Shown here: positions 35,149 to 44,809 of the stretch, piece after piece | Layout of the letters: the number at the start of each line of letters is the position of its first letter | Numbering within the stretch: the first letter of the stretch is position 1 | From: Tsukamurella sp040611135 | GTDB lineage: Bacteria > Actinomycetota > Actinomycetes > Mycobacteriales > Mycobacteriaceae | Direction of reading: 5' to 3' | DNA: 64,000 bases | NCBI RefSeq assembly: GCF_040611135.1 | Contig: NZ_JBEXNL010000004.1 | Location: 186,001 to 250,000 of the forward strand | Notes under the pieces: generated by a model | What the model saw: only the letters and a program-made list of their open reading frames with translations | Told to the model about the DNA's origin: nothing | Databases searched by the model: none | Made by a program: the position numbers and the translations under genes

Positions 35149-35961
35149 TCAGCGCGGAGGCGCCTGCAGCACGTCGTTCAACGTGACCAGCTGCAGGTTC
35201 CGCGAGCGGATGATCTCCGTGAGCTGACCGTAGACGTGGGTGACGGTCGCGTGATTGGCGTGGCCGATCACGATCGCCTGCTCCCGCAGGTACTTCCGTG
35301 CGCACTCCAGCAGGTACTGCTCGGTGACGAGTCCCGAGTCCGAGAGGGAGCCGTACCAGAGCGTGGGCACCGTGTAGCCGAGGTCAGCGGCGACGGCGTC
35401 GACGGCGGCGTTGTGGTACCCGAAGGGCGGCCGGTAGTAGGGCGTACCGTCGGTCCCGAAGTTCTGGCGGAGGAAGTCCTTGGTGCGCTGGAGCTCTCGT
35501 GCCACCCCCTGTGGACCGAGCGAGACGAGCGAGGGGTGGCTCCAGGTGTGGTTGCCCAGCTGTACCTGGCCGGAATCCACCAGAGGCCGCAGCGCGTCCC
35601 GGTGCGCCGTCCACCCCTCGAAGCTCCCGGTCACGAAGAAGGTCAGGCGCGCACCGGTGTCGCGCGCGAACCGGGCGTAGGCGCCCACGACCTCGGCGCT
35701 CGCACCGTCGTCGACCGTGAGCGCGAGGTTGCGGCCCTCGCCCGGCAAGCGCGTGATGGGGCGCGCTGGAATCCGTGCGCGGGTCGTGCCGGCGGGCGGC
35801 GGGCCGAAGGGCTTCGACGGTGCCGCGGGCGCGACACTCGTCGACGAACGGTCGTCGTCGTCGGGCAGCGCGGAGACGGGGGCGCATCCGGCCAGCGCCC
35901 CGACGGTCCCGGCCGCGAGCAGTGCCAGCAGTCCGCGCCGGTCCAAGTCCCTGCGGTTCAC
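35149..35961 (-). CDS. polysaccharide deacetylase lipoprotein (NodB fold)
   Basis: A 270-residue exported protein with a lipobox (GALAGC) at about residue 20, a Pro-rich linker and a NodB carbohydrate-esterase-4 domain. The metal and base region reads LALTVDDGAS, so the usual TFDDG is VDDG. HTWSHP gives the two metal His, and RPPFGYHN the conserved Arg motif. It would remove N-acetyl groups from peptidoglycan or another cell-surface glycan. The GTG start overlaps the acetyltransferase stop by four bases. Confidence 0.88.
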   Translation of the reverse strand: MNRRDLDRRGLLALLAAGTVGALAGCAPVSALPDDDDRSSTSVAPAAPSKPFGPPPAGTTRARIPARPITRLPGEGRNLALTVDDGASAEVVGAYARFARDTGARLTFFVTGSFEGWTAHRDALRPLVDSGQVQLGNHTWSHPSLVSLGPQGVARELQRTKDFLRQNFGTDGTPYYRPPFGYHNAAVDAVAADLGYTVPTLWYGSLSDSGLVTEQYLLECARKYLREQAIVIGHANHATVTHVYGQLTEIIRSRNLQLVTLNDVLQAPPR

Positions 35962-36644
35962 GCGCCGTCGACCCGGAAGACCTCGAGCGGGACCACGCTG
36001 GTCAGGGTGAAACCCATGTCCTCGTAGAGCTTCTGCGCGGGGTTGTCGTCGGAGGTGTGCAGGAAGGGCTTCTCGCCCCGCTCGCGGATGCCGTGGGCCA
36101 CCGCGCGGATCAGCCGTGATGCCAGGCCGCGGCCGCGGGCCTCGGGCGCCGTGCAGACGGCGCTGATCTCCGTCCACCCGGTCGGGTGCATGCGCTCGCC
36201 CGCCATCGCGATGAGGGCGCCGTCGGTGTCCCGGATCCCGATGTACGCGCCGAGTTCGATCGTGCGCGGCAGGAAGGGGCCGGGCTTCGTGCGCTCGACG
36301 AGGGCCGTCATCTCGGGAACGTCCGCGGCCGTGAGCAGCACGGCGGCCGGCTCCGGTGCGGATTCGATCGCGCTGCCGTCGTATTGGAGCAGCCCGATCT
36401 TCTCGATCCGGGCCCACCCGGAGGGCACGTCCGTGGCCCGGTCGCGGAGGAGCACGACGCCGTCGTCCCCGGCGAGCCGGGCGGTATCGGCGTAGTCGTC
36501 GGCGGTGAGCTCACGGGGGTGCCCGAAGAACACGGACACCGCGGGATCATACCGCCGAATTCGGCCACTGATCTGGGCGAATCGGGCGTGCGGACCCGAC
36601 AGTGCGGCGTTCACGGGGTCCGCGAGGACACTCTTCTCGGTCAC
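35958..36644 (-). CDS. GNAT-family N-acetyltransferase
   Basis: A 228-residue acetyltransferase. The acetyl-CoA loop is ARGRGLASRLI, in the RxxGxG/A pattern, and the end KLYEDMGFTL matches motif B. An N-terminal half of about 100 residues precedes the GNAT core. Substrate is unknown. The GTG at 36644 is used; the frame stays open to 36719 but adds a low-quality extension. Coupled to the deacetylase gene downstream. Confidence 0.85.
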   Translation of the reverse strand: MTEKSVLADPVNAALSGPHARFAQISGRIRRYDPAVSVFFGHPRELTADDYADTARLAGDDGVVLLRDRATDVPSGWARIEKIGLLQYDGSAIESAPEPAAVLLTAADVPEMTALVERTKPGPFLPRTIELGAYIGIRDTDGALIAMAGERMHPTGWTEISAVCTAPEARGRGLASRLIRAVAHGIRERGEKPFLHTSDDNPAQKLYEDMGFTLTSVVPLEVFRVDGA

Positions 36645-36755
36645 GCCACGATCATCCCAGACGTGGTGATGTGGCTCAGCTCTCGGCGGCCACCTGGTCG
36701 AGGCGGGGCGGCACCGCATCGCGCCGGCCCGGTCCCATCCGCGCGGTCGGGCGGC

Positions 36756-37202
36756 TCAGTCGAAGGAGACTCCCTCGAAGTCCTCCGGGGTGTACTCCCG
36801 CGCCTCGACGAGCACCATCCAGTTGCCCGAGTTGTCGCGCATCAGCGCCTCGACGCCGTAGGGGCGTTCCTCGGGCGGCTGGATGAACTCGACACCCTTG
36901 GCGGACAACGCCTCGTAGGTCGCCCGGCAGTCGTCGACGGCGAGGCCGAGGCCGGGGAGTCCGCCATCGGCCTGCGCGCGCTGCATCGCGGCGATCAGGT
37001 CGTCGGAGAGCGGCTTCGACGGGGTGGTCAGGTGGATCTGCAGCTCGGGCTGCGCGGGATGGGCGACGGTGACCCAGCGGAAGTCGGGCCCCATGGTGAT
37101 GTCGTCCTTGGGGTCGAAGCCGAGGATCTCCGTGTAGAAGCGGAGCGATTCGTCGAGGTCCTGGACCCACACCGACACGAGCGAGATGTTCTTGATGATC
37201 AT
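36756..37202 (-). CDS. VOC-family (glyoxalase-like) protein
   Basis: A 148-residue protein beginning MIIKNISLVSVWVQDLDESL, with a first VOC module (FYTEILGFDPKDD) and a second ending in MRDNSGNWMVLVEA. This layout is typical of the small glyoxalase/bleomycin-resistance-like proteins often encoded beside AraC regulators. The frame extends upstream into the AraC gene, but the ATG at 37202 gives the proper start and lies 10 bases after the AraC stop. Substrate is unknown. Confidence 0.87.
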   Translation of the reverse strand: MIIKNISLVSVWVQDLDESLRFYTEILGFDPKDDITMGPDFRWVTVAHPAQPELQIHLTTPSKPLSDDLIAAMQRAQADGGLPGLGLAVDDCRATYEALSAKGVEFIQPPEERPYGVEALMRDNSGNWMVLVEAREYTPEDFEGVSFD

Positions 37203-37212
37203 GGCCCCGAGC

Positions 37213-37659
37213 CTAGGAGCCGCTCGGCCCCGGGCGCTTCTCCTCGCTTGCGGAGGTGTGGCGCTCGGCGAGGCCCGCCATGAACACGAAACAACTGGGG
37301 ATGCGCGGCGCACCGTCGGACCACCGGGCCCGGAACCGACTGGGCGACTCGCCCACGAGCTCGCGGAACCGGCTGCTGAACGACCCGAGGCTCGAGAAGC
37401 CGACCGCGGCGCAGATCTCGGTCACCGTGAGGTTGGTGGTCCGGAGCAGGTCCTGGGCGCGTTCGATGCGCCGGCGCGAGAGGTGCTCCGCGGGTGACAC
37501 GCCGTAGGTGGCGGTGAACAACCGCTGGAAGTGGAACTTGCTGATCCCCGAGACCGCGGCCAGCGCGGCGAGGTCGAGCGGCTCGGAGTAGTTGCGGTCC
37601 GCGTGATCCCGGGCTCGCCGCAGGTGCGGGAGGAGGTCGTCGGACGCGCGCGTGGTCAC
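37213..37659 (-). CDS. AraC-family transcriptional regulator
   Basis: A 148-residue regulator consisting mainly of the AraC DNA-binding domain: two helix-turn-helix units (LAALAAVSGISKFHFQRLF and VTEICAAVGFSSLGSFSSRF) and the PSRFR end. There is no separate sensor domain, so it may act with a partner or be constitutive. GTG at 37659 with a GGAGG site. It is the first gene of a two-gene unit with the VOC protein. Confidence 0.9.
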   Translation of the reverse strand: MTTRASDDLLPHLRRARDHADRNYSEPLDLAALAAVSGISKFHFQRLFTATYGVSPAEHLSRRRIERAQDLLRTTNLTVTEICAAVGFSSLGSFSSRFRELVGESPSRFRARWSDGAPRIPSCFVFMAGLAERHTSASEEKRPGPSGS

Positions 37660-37736
37660 CTCGAGCCGCCTCCGCCGTCGTGCAATGAGTGAATTCGATC
37701 TTGATCCTCTCACTCCGCCCCCTACGATGGGCGGCT

Positions 37737-38723
37737 ATGGACCTCAAGGGCATCGTCACCACACCGCTGCGCGTCGTGTTCTCGACCGCCGACGCCGCGA
37801 TGTCGGCGATCGAGGGCGGCGTCGCCGTCACCCGCTTCGCCGTGCAGAACGTCGACTCGGAGGTGAGCAACGCCCTGCACGTGGAGGCGGGGATGTCCTC
37901 GGCCACGCCGATGCAGCTCCTGCAGCGCCTCGCCTCGCTGCTCGAGCCCGACCGCCCCGTCGGGATCATCCTGTCCCGCGGTGGACCGCTGGACCGTGTG
38001 CTCAAGCAGGGCGGCGTCGTCGACCGGCTGACCGAGCCCGGCGGCATGCTGGAGAAGCTCACCGAATCGGGCGGTCTCCTCGACCAGGTGACCAAGGACG
38101 ACAGCCCGATCACCCGCCTCACCTCGGAGGGAGGCCCGCTGGACCGGCTCACGCGCCCCGGCGGCGTCGTCGACCAGATCACCGAGTCGGAGGGCGTTCT
38201 CGAGCGGCTCACCTCCGAGGGCGGCGTCATCGACAAGCTCACCGCACCCGACGGCGTGCTCGAGAAGCTCATGACCAAGGACGGTGTGCTGGACAAGCTC
38301 ACCGAGAAGGGCGGCGTGCTCGACAAGCTCGCCGCGAAGGACGGAGTCCTCGACAAGCTCACAGGCCAGGACGGCCTCATCGACAAGCTCACGGAGCCCG
38401 GCGGCATCATCGACCGCGCGATCGCGGACGGCGGCATCGTCGACCAGCTCCTCGGTCAGGAGGGCGCCATCGAGCGCGCCATCGCCCCCGGCGGCACCCT
38501 CGACGCCGTCTCCCAGCTCCCCGACGTGGTAGCCGAACTCAACGAGGCGGTGGCCCTCATGACCGCCGCCGTCAACCCCATGAGCGACCTGGTCAATCGC
38601 CTGCCCAAGCGCATCCTCAAGGGCCGCGAGGGCCGGGAGCCGCGGCGCGGCTCGTCCTCCTACGACGGTGCCGGCCCCGCCGGCGGGAACGGCGCGCCGT
38701 CGGACGGTCCCGAAGTGCTCTGA
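37737..38723 (+). CDS. protein with eighteen 10-residue GGxLDxL repeats
   Basis: A 328-residue protein of unknown function. Residues 1-80 form a helical N-terminal region without a signal peptide. Residues 81-260 are eighteen consecutive units of exactly ten residues with no indel, consensus xGGVLDKLTE; the most regular units are 171-220 (KDGVLDKLTE and similar). Residues 261-295 form another helix, and the tail is Gly/Ser/Pro-rich and basic. The repeats could stack as short turn-helix steps or form a rod. No catalytic motif is seen. The ATG at 37737 starts the family-like N-terminus; there is no ribosome site of note. It stands alone between the AraC gene and ugd. Confidence 0.8.
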   Translation: MDLKGIVTTPLRVVFSTADAAMSAIEGGVAVTRFAVQNVDSEVSNALHVEAGMSSATPMQLLQRLASLLEPDRPVGIILSRGGPLDRVLKQGGVVDRLTEPGGMLEKLTESGGLLDQVTKDDSPITRLTSEGGPLDRLTRPGGVVDQITESEGVLERLTSEGGVIDKLTAPDGVLEKLMTKDGVLDKLTEKGGVLDKLAAKDGVLDKLTGQDGLIDKLTEPGGIIDRAIADGGIVDQLLGQEGAIERAIAPGGTLDAVSQLPDVVAELNEAVALMTAAVNPMSDLVNRLPKRILKGREGREPRRGSSSYDGAGPAGGNGAPSDGPEVL

Positions 38724-38876
38724 CCCGGCCGGGTGACCGGGTGGCGAAGCTCGGGCGAACGCCCGGCGAACGCGACGGTGCCGTCGCCGCCCTGCGTGTG
38801 AATCCCCGTGTAACCCTTGCCGAACTCCGGCCCGGCGCCCTTCCGTGGCGTGCCGTGCCGCGCTTACCTTCGGCGC

Positions 38877-40181
38877 ATGAAGATCACAGTGCTGGGTACG
38901 GGGTACCTGGGAGCCACGCACGCGGCGTGCATGGCGGAGCTGGGCCACGAGGTGCTCGGCGTCGACGTCAACCTCAGCAAGATCGCCGCGCTCTCGGAGG
39001 GCAAGGTGCCCTTCCACGAGCCCGGCCTGCCCGCGGTGCTCAAGCGGAACATCGAGGCCGGACGCTTGCGCTTCACGGACTCCTACGAGGAGGCCGGCGC
39101 GTTCGGCGACGTGCACTTCATCGCGGTCGGCACCCCGCAGCGCAAGGGCGAGTTCGCGGCCGACCTGACCTATGTGAACTCCGTGATCGACTCGCTCGTG
39201 CCGCACCTGCGCCGCGACGCGGTGATCCTCGGCAAGTCGACGGTCCCCGTCGGCACCACCGACCTGCTCCGGGCCCGCGCGGCCGAGCTGGTGCCGGCGG
39301 CGGTCAGCGTCGAATTCGCCTGGAACCCCGAGTTCCTCCGCGAGGGACACGCCGTCAAGGACACGCTCGAGCCCGATCGCCTCGTGCTCGGCGTCGAGCC
39401 CGGCGGCCGCGCCGAGGAGGTCGCCCGCGAGGTCTACGCGGAGATCCTCGCCCGCGACACCCCGTTCTTCATCACCGACACCGCGACCGCGGAGCTGGTG
39501 AAGATCTCCGCGAACGCCTTCCTGGCCACCAAGATCTCGTTCATCAACGCCGTCGCCGAGGTCTGCGAGGCGGCGGGCGCCGACGTGGTGGCCCTGGCCG
39601 ACGCGATCGGCGTCGACTCCCGCATCGGCCGCAAGTTCCTCGGCGCCGGAATCGGTTTCGGCGGCGGCTGCCTGCCGAAGGACATCCGCGCCTTCATGGC
39701 CCGTTCGGGCGAGCTCGGCGCCGGCCACATGCACGGCCTGCTCCGCGAGGTCGACGCGATCAACATGAGCCGCCGCACCCGTATGGTGGACCTGGCGCGG
39801 GAGGCCTGCGGCGGCTCGCTGCTCGGCGCGAAGGTCGCCGTGCTCGGCGCCGCCTTCAAGCCGGACTCCGACGACGTGCGCGACTCGCCCGCGCTCAACA
39901 TCGCGGGCCAGATCCAGCTGCAGGGCGCGGCCGTCTCGGTGTACGACCCCGAGGCCATGGACAACTCGCGCCGCGTCTTCCCGACGCTGGACTACGCCAC
40001 CACCGCACTCGAGGCCTGCGAGGGCGCCGACGTGGTGCTGGTGCTCACCGAGTGGACCCAGTTCCGCGAGCTGGACCCGGCCGTGGTCGGCGCGGTCGTG
40101 CGCAACCCCGTGCTGCTCGACGGCCGCAACTGCATGCCGTCCGCCGAGTGGGTCGCCGCCGGCTGGGAGTACCGCGCCTGA
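38877..40181 (+). CDS. ugd: UDP-glucose 6-dehydrogenase
   Basis: A 434-residue enzyme making UDP-glucuronate from UDP-glucose with two NAD+. The N-terminal Rossmann motif GTGYLGATHA, the conserved GKSTVPVGTT and the catalytic Cys in FGGGCLPKD are all present, and AFKPDSDDVRDSP marks the C-terminal domain. UDP-glucuronate feeds glycolipids or capsule-like polymers. TACCTT ends six bases before the ATG, suggesting a leaderless mRNA. GDP-mannose dehydrogenase is a close relative but less likely by motif. Confidence 0.93.
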   Translation: MKITVLGTGYLGATHAACMAELGHEVLGVDVNLSKIAALSEGKVPFHEPGLPAVLKRNIEAGRLRFTDSYEEAGAFGDVHFIAVGTPQRKGEFAADLTYVNSVIDSLVPHLRRDAVILGKSTVPVGTTDLLRARAAELVPAAVSVEFAWNPEFLREGHAVKDTLEPDRLVLGVEPGGRAEEVAREVYAEILARDTPFFITDTATAELVKISANAFLATKISFINAVAEVCEAAGADVVALADAIGVDSRIGRKFLGAGIGFGGGCLPKDIRAFMARSGELGAGHMHGLLREVDAINMSRRTRMVDLAREACGGSLLGAKVAVLGAAFKPDSDDVRDSPALNIAGQIQLQGAAVSVYDPEAMDNSRRVFPTLDYATTALEACEGADVVLVLTEWTQFRELDPAVVGAVVRNPVLLDGRNCMPSAEWVAAGWEYRA

Positions 40182-40199
40182 CGTCGCCGCTGGACAGTT

Positions 40200-40213
40200 C
40201 GAGTGCACACTCG
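40200..40213. promoter_or_regulatory. inverted repeat before the hydrolase gene
   Basis: CGAGTG-CA-CACTCG is perfectly symmetric and is followed by another ACACTCGA. The last part doubles as a -10-like TACACT (40214-40219). A TetR-type regulator could bind here; none is adjacent. Confidence 0.4.
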
Positions 40214-40227
40214 TACACTCGATCTTC

Positions 40228-41514
40228 GTGAGTGTTGTCGAAGATCGCCGTCGCGCCGAGGTGCGTGCTCTCGCTGAGCTGGGCTGCAGCGAGATCGCGG
40301 GCGCCGCTGACGGCGTGCACGGCGTGCACCGGGCGATCTCCGACCGGGTCTTCCGCTACGTCCGCCTGGGCGTCGGCCCTGCGGTCGCGCCGGTGCGCGC
40401 CCTGCACGACGGCATCACCGACGGCGTCTACGCGACCATCAGCACCGTCGCGCGGACCGTCGGGCGGGTCGCCGCCGTGGGTGCGGACTGGCCGGGGGAC
40501 CGGCCACCGTCGGAGACGGTGCGCGGGGCGACGGTGATCGGCGCCGTGCTCGGGCTCATCGGCGACGACCTCGCGGCCCAGGGCTCGCCGCTGGCCGCGG
40601 ACCCCGTCACGGTCCGGGTCGACGGCGCCGTCGTCCACCTGGGCGAGGGGCCCGTCCCGCCCGGCCGGCTCGATCCGGCGGAGGTCTTCGACGGCGCGAC
40701 GGGCCGCGTGGTGGTGCTCCTGCACGGGCTCACCGAGACCGAGCACGCGTGGGGCGTGGGCGGCCTGGAGGCCGACGACTACGGCGTGCGGCTGGCGGTC
40801 GACCTCGGCGCCACCCCGGTGTACGTGCGCTACAACAGCGGGCGACACATCAGCGACAACGGGCGCGATCTGGCGGAGCTGCTGGAGCGGCTCGTCGCGG
40901 CCTGGCCGGTCCCCGTCACGGACCTCGTGCTCATCGGTCACTCCATGGGCGGCCTCGTCGCCCGCAGCGCGACGCATCGCGCCGACGAGGCGGTGATGGC
41001 GTGGCCCGCAGCGGTATCGGCCACCGTCAGCCTGGGGACGCCGCACCTGGGCGCCCCGCTGGAGCAGGCCGCGCACTACGGCAGCGCGGCACTGACCGCG
41101 ATCCCGGAGACGGCGCCCTTCGGGCGACTCCTGCGCCGACGCAGCGCGGGGATCCGTGACCTGCGCGGGGGTTCGATCGTCGACGAGGACTGGCGGGGCC
41201 GCGAGGCCGACGCGCTCGGCGCCGCCGCCGCGGCGGAGATCCCGCTCCTGGAGGGTGCGGAGCACTACTTCGTCGCCGCCACCTTCACCCGCGACGCGCG
41301 GCACCCGGTGGGGCGCCTCCTGGGCGACGGCCTCGTGCTCGCGCCGAGTGCGGCGGGCCGGAACGCAGCCCGCCGCATCGGGTTCGCCGCCGAGGCGGGG
41401 ATGCACCTCGGCGGAGCCCATCACTTCACCCTGCTCCGCTCGGACGCCGTCTACGAGCAGATCCTGAGCTGGCTGGATCAGCCCCGCGAGCGCGCGGGGG
41501 TCACCGGCGCGTAG
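40228..41514 (+). CDS. alpha/beta hydrolase (PGAP1/lipase-like)
   Basis: A 428-residue cytosolic hydrolase. The first 110 residues are helical and Ala-rich, similar to the N-terminal part of actinobacterial esterases. The oxyanion motif VVVLLHGLTETEHAW and the nucleophile GHSMGGLVA are clear, and SLGTPHLGAPLE is a lipase signature. A histidine in GGAHHFTLL near the end completes the triad. It probably cleaves lipid or polyester bonds. GTG start behind TACACT, likely leaderless. The last 37 bases overlap the convergent dioxygenase gene. Confidence 0.88.
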   Translation: MSVVEDRRRAEVRALAELGCSEIAGAADGVHGVHRAISDRVFRYVRLGVGPAVAPVRALHDGITDGVYATISTVARTVGRVAAVGADWPGDRPPSETVRGATVIGAVLGLIGDDLAAQGSPLAADPVTVRVDGAVVHLGEGPVPPGRLDPAEVFDGATGRVVVLLHGLTETEHAWGVGGLEADDYGVRLAVDLGATPVYVRYNSGRHISDNGRDLAELLERLVAAWPVPVTDLVLIGHSMGGLVARSATHRADEAVMAWPAAVSATVSLGTPHLGAPLEQAAHYGSAALTAIPETAPFGRLLRRRSAGIRDLRGGSIVDEDWRGREADALGAAAAAEIPLLEGAEHYFVAATFTRDARHPVGRLLGDGLVLAPSAAGRNAARRIGFAAEAGMHLGGAHHFTLLRSDAVYEQILSWLDQPRERAGVTGA

Positions 41515-42395
41515 TCCGAGGCATCGCCCTTGAGCGCCACGCCCTCCCGCCCGTCGACGCCCACGGGCAGGTCGCCGGCGAGCGTCACGCGGCGCAGCAG
41601 GCGCTGGTGGTCGCCGTAGTCGTTGATGCCGAAGTGCTGCGTGGAGCGGTTGTCCCAGATCGCCACGTCGCCCGGCTGCCACGCCCAGCGGACGGTGTTG
41701 TCCGGGTTCTCGATCCGCCGCTGCAGCAGCGCGAGGATCGGCGCCGAGTCGTGGCTGCTCAGGCCGGCGAAGGACTTGACGAAGTGGCCCAGAAGAAGGG
41801 AGCGGCGGCCCGTCTCCGGGTGCACGCGCACCACGGGGTGCTCGGCCTCGAAGATGTTCCGGATGAACTCGCGGTGGTACTCGGCGCGCTGGTAGGTGGC
41901 GTTGTGGCCGGCGTAGTCGTAGTCGTTGGTGTGGATCGCCCGCAGGTTCTCCGCGAGCGCCTTGAGCGGCGCGGGCAGCCGGTCGTAGGCGCGCGTGGTG
42001 GACGCCCACGTCGTGTTCCCGCCGTGCGGCGGCAGCACCACGGGCCGCAGGATCGACGCCTTCGGCACGCGATCGACGAAAGAGACGTCCGTATGCCAGC
42101 TGTTCGCCGCGCCCTCGATGGGCAGCAGGTCCGAGTCCGAGCGGACCGTCGGGTGCGGGGTGGTGGGTACGCCGAGGCGCGCGGCGAAGGCGTGCTGGCC
42201 GGCGTCGTCGAGGTGGTCCTGGCCGCGGAAGAAGATCACCTCGTGCTCGGCGAGCAGGTCGAGGATCGTCTCCGCGGTCGCGTCGTCGATGTCGCCGCCG
42301 ACCCGGACCCCGTGCACGATCGCCCCGATGTGCTCACTCAGCTTGGTCACGGTGATGTCGGGTGCGGTGGTGGTGGGCTCGAGCGTTGCGGTCAT
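41478..42395 (-). CDS. TauD/TfdA-family alpha-ketoglutarate-dependent dioxygenase
   Basis: A 305-residue non-heme iron enzyme. The iron motif HTD is in SWHTDVSF, the distal His in NRSTQHFG, and the 2-oxoglutarate Arg in RLLRRVTL. Members release sulfite from taurine or alkyl sulfates, or oxidise other acids. The neighbouring sulfatase and sulfonate-type ABC transporter favour sulfur scavenging (taurine or sulfate ester). It is probably the last gene of the leftward sulfur unit, 97 bases after the sulfatase. All key residues are intact. Confidence 0.9.
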   Translation of the reverse strand: MTATLEPTTTAPDITVTKLSEHIGAIVHGVRVGGDIDDATAETILDLLAEHEVIFFRGQDHLDDAGQHAFAARLGVPTTPHPTVRSDSDLLPIEGAANSWHTDVSFVDRVPKASILRPVVLPPHGGNTTWASTTRAYDRLPAPLKALAENLRAIHTNDYDYAGHNATYQRAEYHREFIRNIFEAEHPVVRVHPETGRRSLLLGHFVKSFAGLSSHDSAPILALLQRRIENPDNTVRWAWQPGDVAIWDNRSTQHFGINDYGDHQRLLRRVTLAGDLPVGVDGREGVALKGDASDYAPVTPARSRG

Positions 42396-42491
42396 GGCTG
42401 CCTCCGTCGGTGCGTTGCGTGCGTGGTGCACCCAGCTCACCCGATTCGGGCCGACGGGGCCAGGGTTGCGTTCAGCGCGGGCGCAATCCGC

Positions 42492-44809
42492 TCAGTCCGC
42501 CTCCTCCTCGGCCTCCTGCTGCAGGCGGTCGATGTCGTCCGACGGGACGCCCACGGGGCCCGGCGTGTACGTGACCGCGTGCAGCGCACCGGAGTACGGG
42601 AACGTGCCCCGCCGCTCGCGCAGCTCCCACGCGACCGGCCCGCGGGCGTCGAGGCCGACGGAGATCCCGGTCCACGGCGCCATGCCGATGAGCTGGACGC
42701 GGTCCGGGAGCACGGTGGACTCGGTGCCGTCGACCGCGAGCGCGAGGTCCCAGCGGAGGTTCGGGCGCACCGTCGCCGTGAGCGTGACGGTGCGCCGGCC
42801 CGGCTCGACGGGGCCCGAGCGGGCCTCCGCGTACCGGCCGTAGGCGTTGTAGCCGAGCACGACTGCGCCGTCTTCGACGTAGACGAGGTAGCCGCCCAGC
42901 GCGTCGCCGTGCGCGACGAGGACGCCCTCGGCGCCGCCACCGGTACCACTGCCGATCTCCACGTCGATGTCGACGCGGAAGTCCCGGTACTGCACGAGTT
43001 TCGCCGAGCGGTACCGCTCGAGCACGGGCGTGCCGGGCAGCAGTCGCACGGGATCGGCGAGGCGCCGCTCCGCGGGGTTGCGGGTGGACCCGTCGATCAC
43101 GATGGGGAACACCGTGTTCCGCCAGGCCTCGTGCTCCCACTCGGCGGCCAACTCGGCGACGAGGTCGGGGTGCTGCGCGGCGAGGTCGGTGGTCTCGGCG
43201 GGGTCCGCGCGGTTGTCGAAGAGCTGCCAGCGCGGCGCGAGCGGATCGTCGCCCCGGCCGTGCAGGCTCAGCAACTTCCAGCCGTCGCGGTAGTAGCCGC
43301 GATGCCCGCGGAACTCCGAGTACTGGCGCGTGCGGGCCGACGGTGCGCCGGCGTCGGCCCAGGCGGCGCGCTGCGAGAGGCCGTCGCGTTCCTGCGCGGG
43401 GAGCCCGTGCCGCGCGGCGGGCGTCGGGACGTCCGCCAGGTCCAGCAGCGTGGGTGCCACGTCGGTGACGAAGGAGAACTGCTCGCGGACGCCGCGCGCC
43501 TCCGGCAGGCCCGCGGGCCAGGACAGGACGAGGGGCACGCGCACGCCGCCCGCGAAGGTCTGGCCCTTGTAGAACCGGAAGGGCGTGTTGGACACCTGCC
43601 CCCAGCCGCGCGGGTAGTGCACGCCGAGCCGAGCGGTGCCGATCAGCTCCTCCGGGTGATCGACGTCGCCCTCCCACCCGTCGGGTCCGATGCCGTCGGC
43701 GAACTTCACGAACTCGGCGAAGTAGCTGCGCGTGCCCTCCGGGCCGACCTCGGCGGTGCCACCGTTATCGGAGGTGAAGACCACGATCGTGTTCTCCCGC
43801 TCGCCCAATCGCTCGACCGTCTCCAGCAGCCGACCCAGGCTGTCGTCGACGGTGCGCACCATCGCCGCGTACACCTGCATGTACTTCGCGAACCGCCGCT
43901 GCCGTTCGGGATCGAGCTCATCCCACGGCGGCACGTCGTAGCCGGGCTCGCTGTTGCGCCGCGCCGGCCGCACGTCCGGGCCGAACAGGCCGAGCTCCTG
44001 CTGCCACGCGAACCGCTGCGCGCGCACCGCGTCCCAGCCGCGGGCGTAGTCGAGGTCGCCGCGCGGCAGATCCTCTTCCTTCACCTGCAGCGGACCGTGC
44101 ATCGCGATGTGCGCGAAGTAGAGGAAGAAGGGCTTCTCCGCGTCGTGCGCCCGCAGGTCCTTGATCCACGAGACCGCGGTATCGGTGAGCGCGTCGGTGA
44201 CGTAGAAGTCCTCCGGGTACTCGGCCACGGGGTCGACGGTGTTGTCCCGGACCAGCTGGTTCGGGTGGAAGAACGAGTTCAGCCCCTCCAGGGAGCCGTA
44301 GTAGTGGTCGAAGCCGCGCTGCAACGGCCACGACGAGCGGTCCGCGTCCGGCCCGAGCCGCGAGTCCTTCGCCAGGTGCCACTTGCCGACCGCGTAGGTG
44401 GCGTAGCCGGATTCGCGGAGGATCTCCGGCAGGGTGAGCACGTCGTCGGCGAGGCTCAGGCGCGGTTCGGGAAGCCCGGATCGGAGTTCGCGACCGAACC
44501 GTAGCCCGCCCGGTGGGGATTGAGCCCCGTGAGCAGCGCAGCGCGGGCGGGCGAGCACACCGGTGTGGTGTGGTGGTTGGTGGAGACGATGCCGCGGGCG
44601 GCGAGAGCGTCCAGGTGCGGGGTGGGGATCTCCGACCCGTACGGACCGATGTCCGAGAAGCCCATGTCGTCGACGAGGACCACGATGATGTTCGGCGCCC
44701 CGGGTCGCGCCCGTGTCTCCGCGGGCCAGGCCGGTTCCGATTCGGTCTCGGAGCGGCCGATCCGCCCGGTGAAACCGTCGTACCCGCGGGCGTGATCGGG
44801 GATCGTCAT
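42492..44809 (-). pseudogene. arylsulfatase, interrupted by a frameshift
   Basis: A sulfatase of about 770 residues if joined. The first part (44809 down to about 44460) has the formylglycine motif CSPAR in TTPVCSPARAALLTG and the metal DD in VLVDDMGFSDIG. The frame then shifts near 44460-44475: it runs into a stop in NSDPGFPNRA, while the family continuation EPRLSLADDVLTLPEILR is in the other frame. The rest, with VGKWHLAK, FTSDNGG and a C-terminal jelly-roll-like region, is open to the stop. A single missing base would explain it. It overlaps the ATPase gene by four bases. A sequencing error cannot be ruled out, but the neighbouring permease is also broken. Confidence 0.82.

Noticed and set aside
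37977..38516. CRISPR-like or tandem DNA repeat
   Set aside because: The 30-bp periodicity comes from the ten-residue protein repeats; units differ at many bases and there are no unique spacers.
44440..44480. Programmed frameshift in the sulfatase gene
   Set aside because: No slippery heptamer or downstream structure is evident, sulfatases are not known to use recoding, and the neighbouring permease is clearly damaged.
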